Origin: Candidatus Barnesiella excrementavium
Lineage (GTDB): Bacteria; Bacteroidota; Bacteroidia; Bacteroidales; Barnesiellaceae
Direction of reading: 5' to 3'
Length of the DNA stretch: 64,000 nucleotides
NCBI GenBank assembly: GCA_019115485.1
Contig: DXDM01000005.1
Coordinates: 59,910 to 123,909 of the forward strand
A model generated the notes under the pieces. The model was not told the DNA's origin. It made no database searches and was given only the letters and a program-made list of their open reading frames with translations. Positions 35,784 to 44,972 of this stretch are shown piece by piece; the stretch's first letter is position 1; every line of letters begins with the position of its first letter. Made by a program: the position numbers and the translations under genes.

Positions 35784-36935
35784 ATGAAGGAGTCAAAAGG
35801 GTTAATCGTTCTTGTTTCCCAATATCGTTTTCCCGAGGGTGATGCCGGATCGGTACGATTCTATAACTTCGCCTTGTCTTTACAGCGTTTAGGGTATAAA
35901 ATACTGGTTGTTGGTTTAGGAGAAGTTACTGATGGAGAACAGGAGTTCCAGGGAGTTTCCTATTTGTCTTTGCGGACCCCAAATCGGTATGGCTCCTATT
36001 TGTTCTATACATGGAGATTGAAAAAAGTATTGACTCGATTGAAAAAGGGGAGAGGGAATATAGAGGCTATTGTGTGCGGTTTCACTATGATAGATGTCTT
36101 GCTCTTTTTGAAATCGTATTGTCGTAGGCACGGGATCAAATTGATTAAAGATGTTGTCGAATGGTATTCGCCTCAACAGTTCAAGCGAGGGAAAATGAGT
36201 TATGCCTACCAAATGAAAGATATTGAGAATAGGGTATTGGTGGCACCTCCTGTACGTGTGATAGCAATTAGTCGATATTTAGAGCGTTATTTTATTTCAC
36301 GAGGTTGTGTTACGGGGCGTATACCCATTTATTTTGATGTAGCGAAATTACCTTTGAGAGTAGGGGCAGATGATGGGATTTTACGTTTGGTTTATGCTGG
36401 TTCACCTGGGAAAAAGGATTATCTTTGTTTGATGTTGGAAGGACTGTTGTTGTTGACGTCTTCTCAACGGGTTCAAGTAAGGTTTACGATTGTTGGTGTT
36501 TCAGAATCGCAGATACAGATGATGCTTCCTTTGGCTAAGTATAAGGTTTTGCAGCCAATTCTGGATATAAAAGGGAGAGTCTCACATGCCGAAGTGCTGA
36601 ATGTATTGTGTCATGCCGATTTCTCCGTTTTGTTGCGAGATGCTGAGGCCCGCTATGCTCAGGCCGGTTTCCCCACAAAAGTAATCGAGAGTCTGGGTGT
36701 TGGCTTGCCGGTAATTTGTAACTATTCGTCGGATTTGGCGGATTTCTTAGTTGATCAGGAGAATGCAATGATTGTTGAATCGTTGTCGACGGAGGCTTTT
36801 GCCGAGACTTTGACTCGGGCTCTTTCTTTAACACAGATAGAGAAGGAGAAGATGAGTGTCAAAGCCCGTCGATGTGCCGAAAGCCGGTTTAACATCGACT
36901 CCTATGATGAGTCATGGCGAATGGTCTTATCTTAA
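35784..36935 (+). CDS. Glycosyltransferase, GT4-like
   Basis: A 383-residue GT-B protein. N-terminal RFPEGDAGSVRFYNFALSLQRLGY is typical of GT4 enzymes; the donor site contains LVYAGSPGKKDY and GFPTKVIESLGVGLPVI. It carries one glutamate of the EX7E pair clearly. The acceptor and donor sugars cannot be told. Separated by 42 bases from the polymerase gene. Confidence 0.83.
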   Translation: MKESKGLIVLVSQYRFPEGDAGSVRFYNFALSLQRLGYKILVVGLGEVTDGEQEFQGVSYLSLRTPNRYGSYLFYTWRLKKVLTRLKKGRGNIEAIVCGFTMIDVLLFLKSYCRRHGIKLIKDVVEWYSPQQFKRGKMSYAYQMKDIENRVLVAPPVRVIAISRYLERYFISRGCVTGRIPIYFDVAKLPLRVGADDGILRLVYAGSPGKKDYLCLMLEGLLLLTSSQRVQVRFTIVGVSESQIQMMLPLAKYKVLQPILDIKGRVSHAEVLNVLCHADFSVLLRDAEARYAQAGFPTKVIESLGVGLPVICNYSSDLADFLVDQENAMIVESLSTEAFAETLTRALSLTQIEKEKMSVKARRCAESRFNIDSYDESWRMVLS

Positions 36936-36970
36936 TAAACAGGAAGTCCGATTGAGAGTTATTGAATGGT

Positions 36971-38134
36971 ATGAGAATTGGTATATATCTTGAAGCTGGA
37001 TATTACAAAGAAGGGGATACTCTCTTTTGTGAAGATGTATATACTGTGCTGTTCAACCGATTGACTCAGGAAGCAGACAATATGACTTTTAGCTTTTTGG
37101 GAAGATTATGTGAGAATAAAAAAAAGAGCATGTATTGTATAGCTCGGTATGATTGCTTTTTTGAATTGACCCCTTTTCGGAATTTGGTCGATTTGTGCAT
37201 GCAATGGCCTCGTTTCAAGCGGTTGAATAAAGGAACATTAAGTTCATTTGTACAAAGTGTGGATCGCTTGTTGGTGATGTCGCCTATGCCTATCTGTATA
37301 GAGTTGGTAAAGTTGGCCGTGAAATACCAGAAACCTGTTGTTTTGTTGTCTCGTCAAGATACGCGGCGAGTATTGCCTCAGCGATATAAAGGAATTCAAA
37401 GATGGTTGGCTTCGTTTTTGGCTCATACATTTGAACGTCAGGTAGAACGATTGGTTGCAAAGCATGAAATTACGGTTTTGGCTTTGGGCAGTCAAATTGC
37501 CAATCGGTTTAGGAGGTACACCTCCAAGGTTTATTGCATGGCTTCGTCTCGCTATCGTTTGTCCGAAGTCGTTTCGAGAGATGACTTGATACCGGTTGAT
37601 TGGACTCGTCCTGTGCGATTACTTTTCGTAGGACGGGTGGAAGTAAATAAAGGATTGTTGGAGCTATTGGAATGCTTGTCGGAGTTTTCTGTTTTTGACT
37701 GGCGTTTGACGTTGGTGGGTGATGGAGCCTTTATGCCGGAGGTAAAAAGGCTTATTGAACAATATCAACTTGGCGGTAGAGTGGAATTGACCGGGTTTAT
37801 CCCATTTGGCCCCGAATTACAAAGGTTGTATAGGTCGCACGACCTGTTTATTCTGCCGAGTTACAGCGAAGGATTGCCTCAGGTGGTGTTAGAGGCCATG
37901 GCCGGCGGTTGTTTGGTCTTGGCTTCGAATGTCGGTGGTATCCCCGATGTGGTTAAATCGGGACATACCGGGCTGCTGTTTGCCCCTAAGAGTGTGGGGG
38001 CATTAAGAGATGCCTTGACTTTTGTTAATAGTCATCGAGTTCAAGTAGAAAGCATGCGAATGGAGGCATTGAATGTGGCACGGGAATATGCATTTGAGAA
38101 TCAGATAGAAATAGTAAAAGAATCATTAAAATAA
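36971..38134 (+). CDS. Glycosyltransferase family 4
   Basis: A 387-residue enzyme with a clear C-terminal GT4 domain: LLFVGRVEVNKGLLELLE, LVGDGAFMPEVKRLIEQ, LPSYSEGLPQVVLEAMAGG and GGIPDVVKSGHTGLLF. The EX7E pair is present in SEGLPQVVLE. The ATG at 36971 is preferred to a TTG three codons upstream. It ends the AT-rich block; the next gene starts 16 bases later with visibly higher GC. Confidence 0.9.
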   Translation: MRIGIYLEAGYYKEGDTLFCEDVYTVLFNRLTQEADNMTFSFLGRLCENKKKSMYCIARYDCFFELTPFRNLVDLCMQWPRFKRLNKGTLSSFVQSVDRLLVMSPMPICIELVKLAVKYQKPVVLLSRQDTRRVLPQRYKGIQRWLASFLAHTFERQVERLVAKHEITVLALGSQIANRFRRYTSKVYCMASSRYRLSEVVSRDDLIPVDWTRPVRLLFVGRVEVNKGLLELLECLSEFSVFDWRLTLVGDGAFMPEVKRLIEQYQLGGRVELTGFIPFGPELQRLYRSHDLFILPSYSEGLPQVVLEAMAGGCLVLASNVGGIPDVVKSGHTGLLFAPKSVGALRDALTFVNSHRVQVESMRMEALNVAREYAFENQIEIVKESLK

Positions 38135-38150
38135 GGAAGGACGGATAATT

Positions 38151-39176
38151 ATGTCGATTTTTGAGAATAAGGTATTGCTGATTACCGGAGGAACAGGTTC
38201 GTTTGGAAATGCCGTATTGCGCCGGTTTTTAGATAGCGACGTGCGAGAAATTCGTATATTCAGTCGTGATGAGAAGAAGCAGGACGATATGCGTCATCGG
38301 TTACAAAATCCCAAAGTGAAATTCTATATTGGCGATGTGCGCGACAAGCGAAGTGTCGACGGTGCGATGTCGGGGGTCGATTATGTGTTTTCAGCGGCCG
38401 CATTGAAGCAGGTGCCTTCGTGCGAGTTCTTCCCCATGCAGGCGGTGCGCACCAATGTGTTGGGTACCGAGAATGTGCTCGATTCGGCCATCGAACATGG
38501 CGTGAAAAATGTGGTCGTTCTCTCGACCGATAAGGCGGCTTATCCCATCAATGCCATGGGAATAAGTAAGGCTATGATGGAGAAGGTAGCCATTGCCAAA
38601 GGTCGTCAGTTGGGCGATTCGGCTGCAACAACGATTTGCTGTACGCGCTATGGCAATGTGATGGCCAGTCGTGGTTCGGTTATCCCCTTGTGGGTTGAGC
38701 AGATGAAAAACGATGCGGTCATCACGATTACCGACCCCCATATGACCCGATTCATGATGACTCTTGACGATGCGGTCGATTTGGTTGTCTACGCTTTTGA
38801 GCATGGCCATAATGGAGATTTGTTTGTTCAGAAGGCTCCGGCAGCTACGTTGGAGACTTTGGCTACGGCTTTGAAACAGCTTTATGGCAAGGATACTCCG
38901 GTGAAGGTGATAGGGACCCGTCATGGCGAGAAACTGTATGAGACGTTGGTGACTCGCGAGGAGATGGCTCGGGCTGTGGATATGGGTAATTACTATCGCA
39001 TTCCGTGTGACAGTCGCGATTTGAATTACGACAAGTATTTTATCGAGGGGAATCAAACCATTTCGCAGATAGAGGATTATCATTCGCACAATACGCGCCG
39101 TCTTAATGTCGAGGAGATGAAACAACTGTTGCTTAAACTCGATATGGTGCGTGAGGATTTGAACTTGAACGCATAA
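38151..39176 (+). CDS. fnlA: UDP-GlcNAc 4,6-dehydratase/5-epimerase (FnlA/CapE/WbjB)
   Basis: First step of UDP-N-acetyl-L-fucosamine synthesis. A 341-residue SDR protein with TGGTGSFG at 12-19 and LSTDKAAYPINAMGISKAMME. In the latter the catalytic tyrosine of the YxxxK motif is replaced by methionine (MGISK), a feature I recall for the CapE/FnlA branch but not for FlaA1/PseB. Followed immediately by FnlB and FnlC homologues, which fixes the pathway. Confidence 0.92.
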   Translation: MSIFENKVLLITGGTGSFGNAVLRRFLDSDVREIRIFSRDEKKQDDMRHRLQNPKVKFYIGDVRDKRSVDGAMSGVDYVFSAAALKQVPSCEFFPMQAVRTNVLGTENVLDSAIEHGVKNVVVLSTDKAAYPINAMGISKAMMEKVAIAKGRQLGDSAATTICCTRYGNVMASRGSVIPLWVEQMKNDAVITITDPHMTRFMMTLDDAVDLVVYAFEHGHNGDLFVQKAPAATLETLATALKQLYGKDTPVKVIGTRHGEKLYETLVTREEMARAVDMGNYYRIPCDSRDLNYDKYFIEGNQTISQIEDYHSHNTRRLNVEEMKQLLLKLDMVREDLNLNA

Positions 39177-39181
39177 CGGCT

Positions 39182-40336
39182 ATGATACGAGTAGGAATTA
39201 CCGGGCAGGCTGGTTTTGTAGGGACTCACCTGTACAATACGTTGGGCCTTTATCCCGAGGAGTTTGAACGGGTACCGTTTGAAGATGCCTATTTTGCCGA
39301 CCCTCATCGGTTGGAGTCGTTTGTGCGGCAGTGCGACGTGATTGTCCATCTGGCGGCCATGAACCGTCACCCCGATGTCCAGGTTTTATACGAAACCAAT
39401 ATGGCATTGGTCCGGAAGTTGATAGGGGCTATGGAGGCAAACGATGTGTGTCCCTATGTGCTGTTCTCGTCGAGCACCCAGGAAGAGCGTGATAATGAGT
39501 ATGGTCGCAGTAAGCGCGAGGGCCGTCGCTTGTTCGAGGATTGGGCCCGCCGTCGTGGAGCTGCATTTACGGGCATGGTAGTTCCCAATGTATTCGGCCC
39601 TTTTGGCCGTCCCAATTACAATTCGTTTATAGCCACATTTGCCTATAAGTTGACCCACGGTGAAGAACCTGTCGTGTTGCAGGATAGTGAGGTGCATCTT
39701 ATTTATGTGGGTAGTTTATGCAATTACATCTGCACGCAGATACGTCGCTATGCGGGTGCGCATGAGCCGAAGGTCGAACGCGATGATGTACCGTTCGACT
39801 TTGCCATGAAGGTGAGCGAGGTCTTGTCGCGATTTACTCAGTTTAAGCATCTTTATCTCGATCAGGGTATTATCCCACCGTTGTATAATCGTCATGAATG
39901 GAATCTGTTTAATACATTCCGCAGCTATATCGATATGACAAGCCATTTCCCCGTGCAGTTGATACAGCACACCGATGTGCGAGGAAGCTTCGTCGAAACG
40001 GTAAAGATAGGAGTGGGTGGGCAGGTGAGTTTCTCGACGACCGTACCCGGGGTAACACGTGGAAACCACTATCATACCCGCAAGATGGAGCGTTTTGTCG
40101 TGATTAAAGGGAAGGCCCGCATTCAACTTCGCAAGGTGGGCTCTGATGAGGTGCTGAACTATTATCTTGATGGGGATAATCCGGCTTTTGTCGATATGCC
40201 CGTGTGGTACACGCATAATATATCGAATGTGGGAGACGACCTGTTATATGCCCAATTCTGGATTAACGAATGGTATGACCCTAATGACGGGGATACCTAT
40301 TTTGATCCCGTAGAAATAGAACAAGAAAAGAAATAA
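39182..40336 (+). CDS. fnlB: UDP-2-acetamido-2,6-dideoxyhexose reductase (FnlB/CapF/WbjC)
   Basis: Second step of UDP-L-FucNAc synthesis. A two-domain protein of 384 residues. The N-terminal SDR domain has GQAGFVG (8-14) and YGRSK. A C-terminal cupin (about 265-380) contains GNHYHTRKMERFVVIKG and DMPVWYTHNI, matching the bifunctional CapF architecture. It starts six bases after fnlA. Confidence 0.92.
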   Translation: MIRVGITGQAGFVGTHLYNTLGLYPEEFERVPFEDAYFADPHRLESFVRQCDVIVHLAAMNRHPDVQVLYETNMALVRKLIGAMEANDVCPYVLFSSSTQEERDNEYGRSKREGRRLFEDWARRRGAAFTGMVVPNVFGPFGRPNYNSFIATFAYKLTHGEEPVVLQDSEVHLIYVGSLCNYICTQIRRYAGAHEPKVERDDVPFDFAMKVSEVLSRFTQFKHLYLDQGIIPPLYNRHEWNLFNTFRSYIDMTSHFPVQLIQHTDVRGSFVETVKIGVGGQVSFSTTVPGVTRGNHYHTRKMERFVVIKGKARIQLRKVGSDEVLNYYLDGDNPAFVDMPVWYTHNISNVGDDLLYAQFWINEWYDPNDGDTYFDPVEIEQEKK

Positions 40337-40345
40337 CCATAACCC

Positions 40346-41479
40346 ATGAAACCCTTAAAAGTGCTTACGGTAGTAGGAACACGACCCGAAATAATCAGGC
40401 TGTCGTGTGTCCTCCAAAAACTGGATGCCAGTCCGGCCATCGAGCATGTGCTGGTACATACCGGTCAAAATTATGATTATGAACTGAATGAGATATTTTT
40501 TCAGGATTTAGGGTTGCGTAAACCCGATTATTTCCTGAATGCGGCAGGTGGAAATGCCACGACCACGGCCGGTCAGATATTGATCAATATCGATCCCGTA
40601 CTTGAACAGGTTAAACCCGATGCCTTTTTGGTACTGGGCGATACCAACTCATGCCTGTGTGCCATTGCCGCCAAGAAGAGACATATCCCCATTTTTCACA
40701 TGGAGGCAGGAAATCGCTGTTTCGACCAGCGGGTCCCCGAGGAGAGTAATCGAAAGATTGTCGATCATATATCGGATATAAACCTGACATACAGCAGTAT
40801 CGCTCGCGAATATCTGCTGCACGAGGGAATTCCGGCCGACCGGGTAATCAAGACCGGTAGTCCCATGTACGAGGTGTTGCATCGGTATTTGCCCAAGATT
40901 GAAGCCTCGCCCATATTGGAAACTCTTGGTCTGGAACCCCGCCGGTATTTTGTGGTGTCGGCTCATCGAGAGGAGAATATATCGAGTGAGCGCAATTTCG
41001 GGAATTTGGTGACTATACTCAACGGCATAGCTCGGGAATATGGATATCCCGTTATTGTCTCGACACACCCGCGTACCCGTAAGAAAATCGAGGAGAAAGG
41101 CATCGTGTTCGATCCCTTGGTAAGACTGATGAAGCCGATGGGATTGAGCGATTATAACAAGTTGCAACTCAATGCTACGGCCGTTATCTCGGATAGTGGA
41201 ACCATCAGTGAAGAGTCGTCGATTCTCAATTTCAGAGCCTTGAATATCCGCGAGGCACATGAACGGCCCGAGGCGATGGAAGAGGCCTCGGTCATGATGG
41301 TGGGGCTTAATCCCGAGCGGGTGATGCAGGGCTTGGCCGAGTTGCAGAACCAGGATATAGAGAACCGTAATTTTCGTCCGGTAGCCGATTATTCCATGCC
41401 CAATGTGAGTGACAAAGTAGTGCGAATTATCCTATCTTATACCGATTATGTTCGGCGAGTTGTATGGGGCGAAAGGTAA
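40346..41479 (+). CDS. fnlC: UDP-N-acetyl-L-fucosamine synthase, 2-epimerase (FnlC/CapG/WbjD)
   Basis: Last step of UDP-L-FucNAc synthesis by C2 epimerisation. A WecB-fold protein of 377 residues with [12 protein letters not shown] at the N-terminus, [31 protein letters not shown] and [14 protein letters not shown]. The adjacency to fnlA and fnlB argues for this substrate over UDP-GlcNAc 2-epimerase. Confidence 0.92.
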   Translation: MKPLKVLTVVGTRPEIIRLSCVLQKLDASPAIEHVLVHTGQNYDYELNEIFFQDLGLRKPDYFLNAAGGNATTTAGQILINIDPVLEQVKPDAFLVLGDTNSCLCAIAAKKRHIPIFHMEAGNRCFDQRVPEESNRKIVDHISDINLTYSSIAREYLLHEGIPADRVIKTGSPMYEVLHRYLPKIEASPILETLGLEPRRYFVVSAHREENISSERNFGNLVTILNGIAREYGYPVIVSTHPRTRKKIEEKGIVFDPLVRLMKPMGLSDYNKLQLNATAVISDSGTISEESSILNFRALNIREAHERPEAMEEASVMMVGLNPERVMQGLAELQNQDIENRNFRPVADYSMPNVSDKVVRIILSYTDYVRRVVWGER

Positions 41480-41567
41480 GCGCTGCCTGTTTTTGACTTG
41501 GTATATAGGAATATTTGATTAAATATAAAAAAGCTGTTAGAGCATTTTGTAGTTATAAAAACTACTC

Positions 41568-42362
41568 ATGATGAAAGTTTCGATAATAACCGTTACTTAC
41601 AACAGTGTACAAACCCTTAAACGTACCATAGAAAGTGTATTTGCTCAAAAAAATGTCGATTGGGAGCACATTATTGTTGATGGAGCGTCTACCGATGGTA
41701 CTGTGAATCTAATACAAAGCTATGAAAAAGAGTACAAGGGCCGATTAAAATGGGTAAGTGCGCAAGATAGGGGTATTTATGATGCCATCAATAAAGGACT
41801 GTCCATGGCCGAGGGTGATGTGGTAGGAATTCTGAACAGTGATGACTTCTACAAATACGATTGGTCATTGTCCCGTTTGGTTGCCCCCTTTCAAGATGAA
41901 ACCATTGATGCCGTTTATGCCGATGTGGAATATGTACGGGCATCTGATATAGACACATGTATCCGTTACTATTCCTCGGCGATATTCTCTCCTGCATTGA
42001 TGAGATTGGGCTTCATTCCGGCGCATCCTACGTTTTATATGCGTCGAAAATTGATTCAGAAAATAGGACCATACAATATAGAGTATCGTATTGCTGCCGA
42101 TTTTGAATTCTTGTTGAGAGCCTTGTATATTCACAGGATAAAGACCTGTTATATACCGGAGAGTTTAATCGTCATGAGAGTTGGTGGTGTGAGTACGAGT
42201 GGCATAAAGTCTCACAAGATTATCATGAAGGAACATTTAAAAGCCTGCAAAGCCCATGGGATTTACACCAATATGGTAATTTTGTCGTTACGTTATGTAT
42301 ATAAGATTATAGAGGTTCTGTATACGCAGTTACGATTAAAAAATAAAAGGAAGCGATGCTAA
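41568..42362 (+). CDS. Glycosyltransferase family 2
   Basis: A 264-residue GT-A enzyme with SIITVTYNSVQTLKRTIESV at the start, GASTDGT and the DXD-like LNSDDFY motif. It follows the fnl genes after an 88-base gap and overlaps wbuC by seven bases. In E. coli FucNAc loci the gene in this position is a FucNAc transferase, but from another family, so the FucNAc role here is inference. ATG 41571 is an equally good start. Confidence 0.9.
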   Translation: MMKVSIITVTYNSVQTLKRTIESVFAQKNVDWEHIIVDGASTDGTVNLIQSYEKEYKGRLKWVSAQDRGIYDAINKGLSMAEGDVVGILNSDDFYKYDWSLSRLVAPFQDETIDAVYADVEYVRASDIDTCIRYYSSAIFSPALMRLGFIPAHPTFYMRRKLIQKIGPYNIEYRIAADFEFLLRALYIHRIKTCYIPESLIVMRVGGVSTSGIKSHKIIMKEHLKACKAHGIYTNMVILSLRYVYKIIEVLYTQLRLKNKRKRC

Positions 42363-42745
42363 TCGATAAAAAATTACTCGACCAGGTAACCGCCGAAGCA
42401 AAGGTCAGTGAGCGGTTGCGCATGAATTACAATTTTCACGAGTCGTTGGACGCCCCTTCACAGCGGTTGCTCAATGCTCTTGAACCGGGTACGGTGCTAC
42501 CGATACATCGGCACATGCATACGTCGGAGACCTATGTGGTTTTGCGGGGACGGCTGAATGTCGACTTTTACAATGACGACCGACAGGTGATCGCCCATTA
42601 CGAACTCGACCCTGAGGCGGGTGTCTATGGAGTGAATATCCCGCGTGGACAATGGCACACGATAGAGGTGCTGTGTAGCGGTACGGTTATTTTCGAGGTG
42701 AAAGACGGCCCCTACAAGCCGTTCTCTCCCGGTGATATTTTGTGA
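42356..42745 (+). CDS. wbuC: WbuC-family cupin protein
   Basis: A 129-residue cupin with metal-binding-type histidines (LPIHRHMHTSETYVVLRG, RGQWHTIEV). WbuC proteins of unknown function end several FucNAc-containing O-antigen loci, and the order fnlABC-transferase-wbuC recurs here. This is the last gene of the locus; 142 bases without a clear terminator follow. Confidence 0.85.
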   Translation: MLIDKKLLDQVTAEAKVSERLRMNYNFHESLDAPSQRLLNALEPGTVLPIHRHMHTSETYVVLRGRLNVDFYNDDRQVIAHYELDPEAGVYGVNIPRGQWHTIEVLCSGTVIFEVKDGPYKPFSPGDIL

Positions 42746-42846
42746 TTCGGGGATAAAGTGCCATACTCTTGGACGAATTTCGTATGTTGGCAGGACCGAG
42801 ATATAAAAATTGCCCCATCAAGAGAATGCAGGCAACAAGATCTTTG

Positions 42847-42854
42847 TATTTTTG
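42847..42854 (+). promoter_or_regulatory. Possible -7 element (TATTTTTG) for the GDSL gene
   Basis: TATTTTTG fits TAnnTTTG and lies 33 bases before the start codon. No properly spaced TTG was found. Confidence 0.35.
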
Positions 42855-42887
42855 TAGAAGAATAACCAGAATCTTAAAAACAGAAAT

Positions 42888-43595
42888 ATGAAAAAGACTT
42901 TGTTGTTTATGATGTGTATCTGTGGCGTGATGGCATTTGATGCAACGGCACAGAAAAATGCACAAGAGTGGGGGAATTACCAGTATTATGCCGAGAAGAA
43001 CATTCCCCTGCGAGCTACCTCGACCGTTTCGGGACGAGTGGTATTTATCGGTAATTCCATTACGGAGGGGTGGGTTAATCAGCACCCCGATTTCTTTACG
43101 AAAAACGGTTATATCGGACGGGGAATCAGCGGGCAGACTTCGTATCAGATGTTGCTCCGGTTTCGCGAAGATGTTATCGCTCTGGCTCCCGAGGTGGTTG
43201 TAATCAATGCGGCAACGAATGATATTGCCGAGAACACGGGGCCGTATGTCGAGGAGTATTCGTTTGGGAATATTGTCTCGATGGCCGACTTGGCCCGGGC
43301 TCACGGAATTAAGGTAATTCTTACCACGACGTTGCCGAGCGACCATTTCGGTTGGAACTCTGCCATTACCGATGCTCCGGCAAAAATCGTGGCCTTGAAC
43401 AACCGCTTGCGGGCTTACGCTCAGGAGCAGGGTATCCCGTTTGTCGATTATTATGCCGACATGGTCCGCCCGGAAGATGGGGCACAGCAACCTCAATATA
43501 CCGGCGACGGTGTGCACCCCAACTCGCAGGGTTATGATGTGATGGAGGCTTTGATCAAACCGGTAATCGACGGTTTGTTGAGTTCGGCTCAGTAA
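42888..43595 (+). CDS. Secreted SGNH/GDSL-family hydrolase
   Basis: A 235-residue esterase-like protein. Signal peptide about 1-21 (FDATAQ). All four SGNH blocks are visible: FIGNSITEGW (Ser), GRGISGQTS (Gly), NAATNDIAE (Asn) and DGVHPNSQGY (Asp-His). These enzymes deacetylate or deacylate carbohydrates and lipids. It lies just after the polysaccharide locus but has its own upstream gap and terminator, so membership in that operon is doubtful. Confidence 0.9.
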   Translation: MKKTLLFMMCICGVMAFDATAQKNAQEWGNYQYYAEKNIPLRATSTVSGRVVFIGNSITEGWVNQHPDFFTKNGYIGRGISGQTSYQMLLRFREDVIALAPEVVVINAATNDIAENTGPYVEEYSFGNIVSMADLARAHGIKVILTTTLPSDHFGWNSAITDAPAKIVALNNRLRAYAQEQGIPFVDYYADMVRPEDGAQQPQYTGDGVHPNSQGYDVMEALIKPVIDGLLSSAQ

Positions 43596-43619
43596 GAAGA
43601 TTCCAAAAGTAGAATAAAC

Positions 43620-43656
43620 AAAAACAGGCGTTTGATTATCAAACGCCTGTTTTTGT
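43620..43656 (+). terminator. Terminator after the GDSL gene, probably bidirectional
   Basis: A 14-bp perfect stem (43621-43634 with 43640-43653) flanked by A on the left and T on the right. It can serve the GDSL gene on the plus strand and the tRNA on the minus strand. Confidence 0.92.
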
Positions 43657-43661
43657 TTCGG

Positions 43662-43734
43662 TGATCCGCTTGGGGCTCGAACCCAAGACCCCAACATTAA
43701 AAGTGTTGTGCTCTACCAGCTGAGCTAGCGAATC
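43662..43734 (-). tRNA. tRNA-Lys (UUU)
   Basis: The minus strand folds as a normal cloverleaf: acceptor GATTCGC/GCGGATC with one G-U pair, D-arm GCTCAGCTGGTAGAGC, anticodon stem CAACA/TGTTG with loop CTTTTAA (anticodon TTT) and T-arm with TTCGAGC. The discriminator is A; CCA is not fully encoded (CCG follows). Confidence 0.97.
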
Positions 43735-43763
43735 TAACCTTGGTGCTTTTTGTAAAAGCGTTG

Positions 43764-43794
43764 CAAAGATAGCTGTTTTTGTCGAAATATACAA
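43764..43794 (-). promoter_or_regulatory. Promoter of tRNA-Lys (TTG-N20-TATCTTTG)
   Basis: On the minus strand TTG (43794-43792) and TATCTTTG (43771-43764) are 20 bases apart. The -7 box is 29 bases before the tRNA 5' end. Confidence 0.8.
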
Positions 43795-43865
43795 GTGTTG
43801 GCCCTAAAATTATTCTATTTAATTGGGGCTTGCAACTTTGCCGTGAGTCCCGGCTTGCGGAATTT

Positions 43866-44558
43866 TCAGCGCATAAGGCTCTCAAACAGAGGTATGAGCA
43901 GGGAGGTGACGACACCCATCAGGCCGATGGCCAGCCCGCTGATGGCTCCCTCGACAGCTCCCAGCTCGATAGCGCGGGCGGTACCCAGTCCGTGAGCGGC
44001 CGAGCCCAATGCCAGGCCACGGGCAACACGGCTGTTGACGTGGCAGCGGTCGAGTACGGCCGGGCCGATGATACCGCCCAGCAATCCGCACCCGAACACG
44101 ATGACGGCCGTGAGCGAGGGGATACCGTGCGAGTGCTCCGACAGGGAGATGGCAATGGGTATCGTGACCGATTTGGGTTGCAGCGACGAGGTGATGGCTT
44201 CGTCGACGCCCATGAGGCGGCAGATGGCAATGACGCTCACGATGCCCACGATACCTCCGGCAAAGACGGCGGTGAGCACGGGTATCTCTTTACCCCGTAT
44301 CTGCTCGATTTGTTCGTAGAGGGCATAGCCCAGAGCTACGACCGACGGGCCCAGCAGGAAGCTGATGAAACTGCTGCCTGCACAGAAGGTGTCGTAGTCG
44401 ATGTCAAGCAGGGTGAGCAGGGCGATGATGAGGACCATGGCCACCAGTAGCGGGTGGAAAATGGCGATATGTTTTTTCTGATGCAGTTTGCAACCGGCCA
44501 GGTAGCTACCCAGTACCAACAGCAGGATAAAGGGCGTGGAGGAGAATATTTCGTTCAT
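43866..44558 (-). CDS. lrgB: LrgB/CidB-family membrane protein
   Basis: A 230-residue protein with about seven spans. The region GPSVVALGYALYEQI and the small-residue-rich loop ALGSAAHGLGTARAIELG are typical of LrgB/YohK. With LrgA it forms a holin-like pair tied to murein hydrolase control and, in some bacteria and plants, to pyruvate or glycolate transport. It overlaps lrgA by four bases (ATGA). Confidence 0.92.
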   Translation of the reverse strand: MNEIFSSTPFILLLVLGSYLAGCKLHQKKHIAIFHPLLVAMVLIIALLTLLDIDYDTFCAGSSFISFLLGPSVVALGYALYEQIEQIRGKEIPVLTAVFAGGIVGIVSVIAICRLMGVDEAITSSLQPKSVTIPIAISLSEHSHGIPSLTAVIVFGCGLLGGIIGPAVLDRCHVNSRVARGLALGSAAHGLGTARAIELGAVEGAISGLAIGLMGVVTSLLIPLFESLMR

Positions 44559-44920
44559 TGCTCAACCCCTCCTTTCTTGCGCGAGAGTTTGCGGTCGAGG
44601 TGCTCTTCGGTAAGCCCTACGACAACGATAACCAGCAGAGTGGTGACCACCGATACGGTGAGCAGTACGACCCAGTTGCTCATGAGTATTTTGTACTCGT
44701 GCATGAGTCCGATACTGGCCGGAACGAAGAAGAGGGCCATGTTGCGGGTGAGTGCCGAGGCGGCCTTGTCGACGTCGCGCGGACGTACCCATTTGAGTGT
44801 GAGAGCCAGGAACAGCAATATCATGCCGCACACGCTGCCGGGAATGAGCCGCCCGATGAGCAGGCTCACCATCTCTCCCAATACATAGAAGAGCATGATG
44901 TAACAGAATCCTTTAATCAT
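44555..44920 (-). CDS. lrgA: LrgA/CidA-family membrane protein
   Basis: A 121-residue protein with four spans. The LIPGSVCGMILLFLAL segment matches the family's P-G-x-x-x-G-M motif, and FFVPASIGLM is the second conserved block. Small holin-like partner of LrgB, encoded first in the two-gene operon. Confidence 0.92.
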   Translation of the reverse strand: MIKGFCYIMLFYVLGEMVSLLIGRLIPGSVCGMILLFLALTLKWVRPRDVDKAASALTRNMALFFVPASIGLMHEYKILMSNWVVLLTVSVVTTLLVIVVVGLTEEHLDRKLSRKKGGVEQ

Positions 44921-44972
44921 TTTCTTAATACCTTACTTGTTAATACCTAATACCTAAAATCTTTTTTTCTCT

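Noticed and set aside
42888..43595. GDSL hydrolase considered as the last gene of the polysaccharide operon
   Set aside because: A 142-base gap with a possible own promoter separates it from wbuC, and it has its own terminator; membership cannot be supported.
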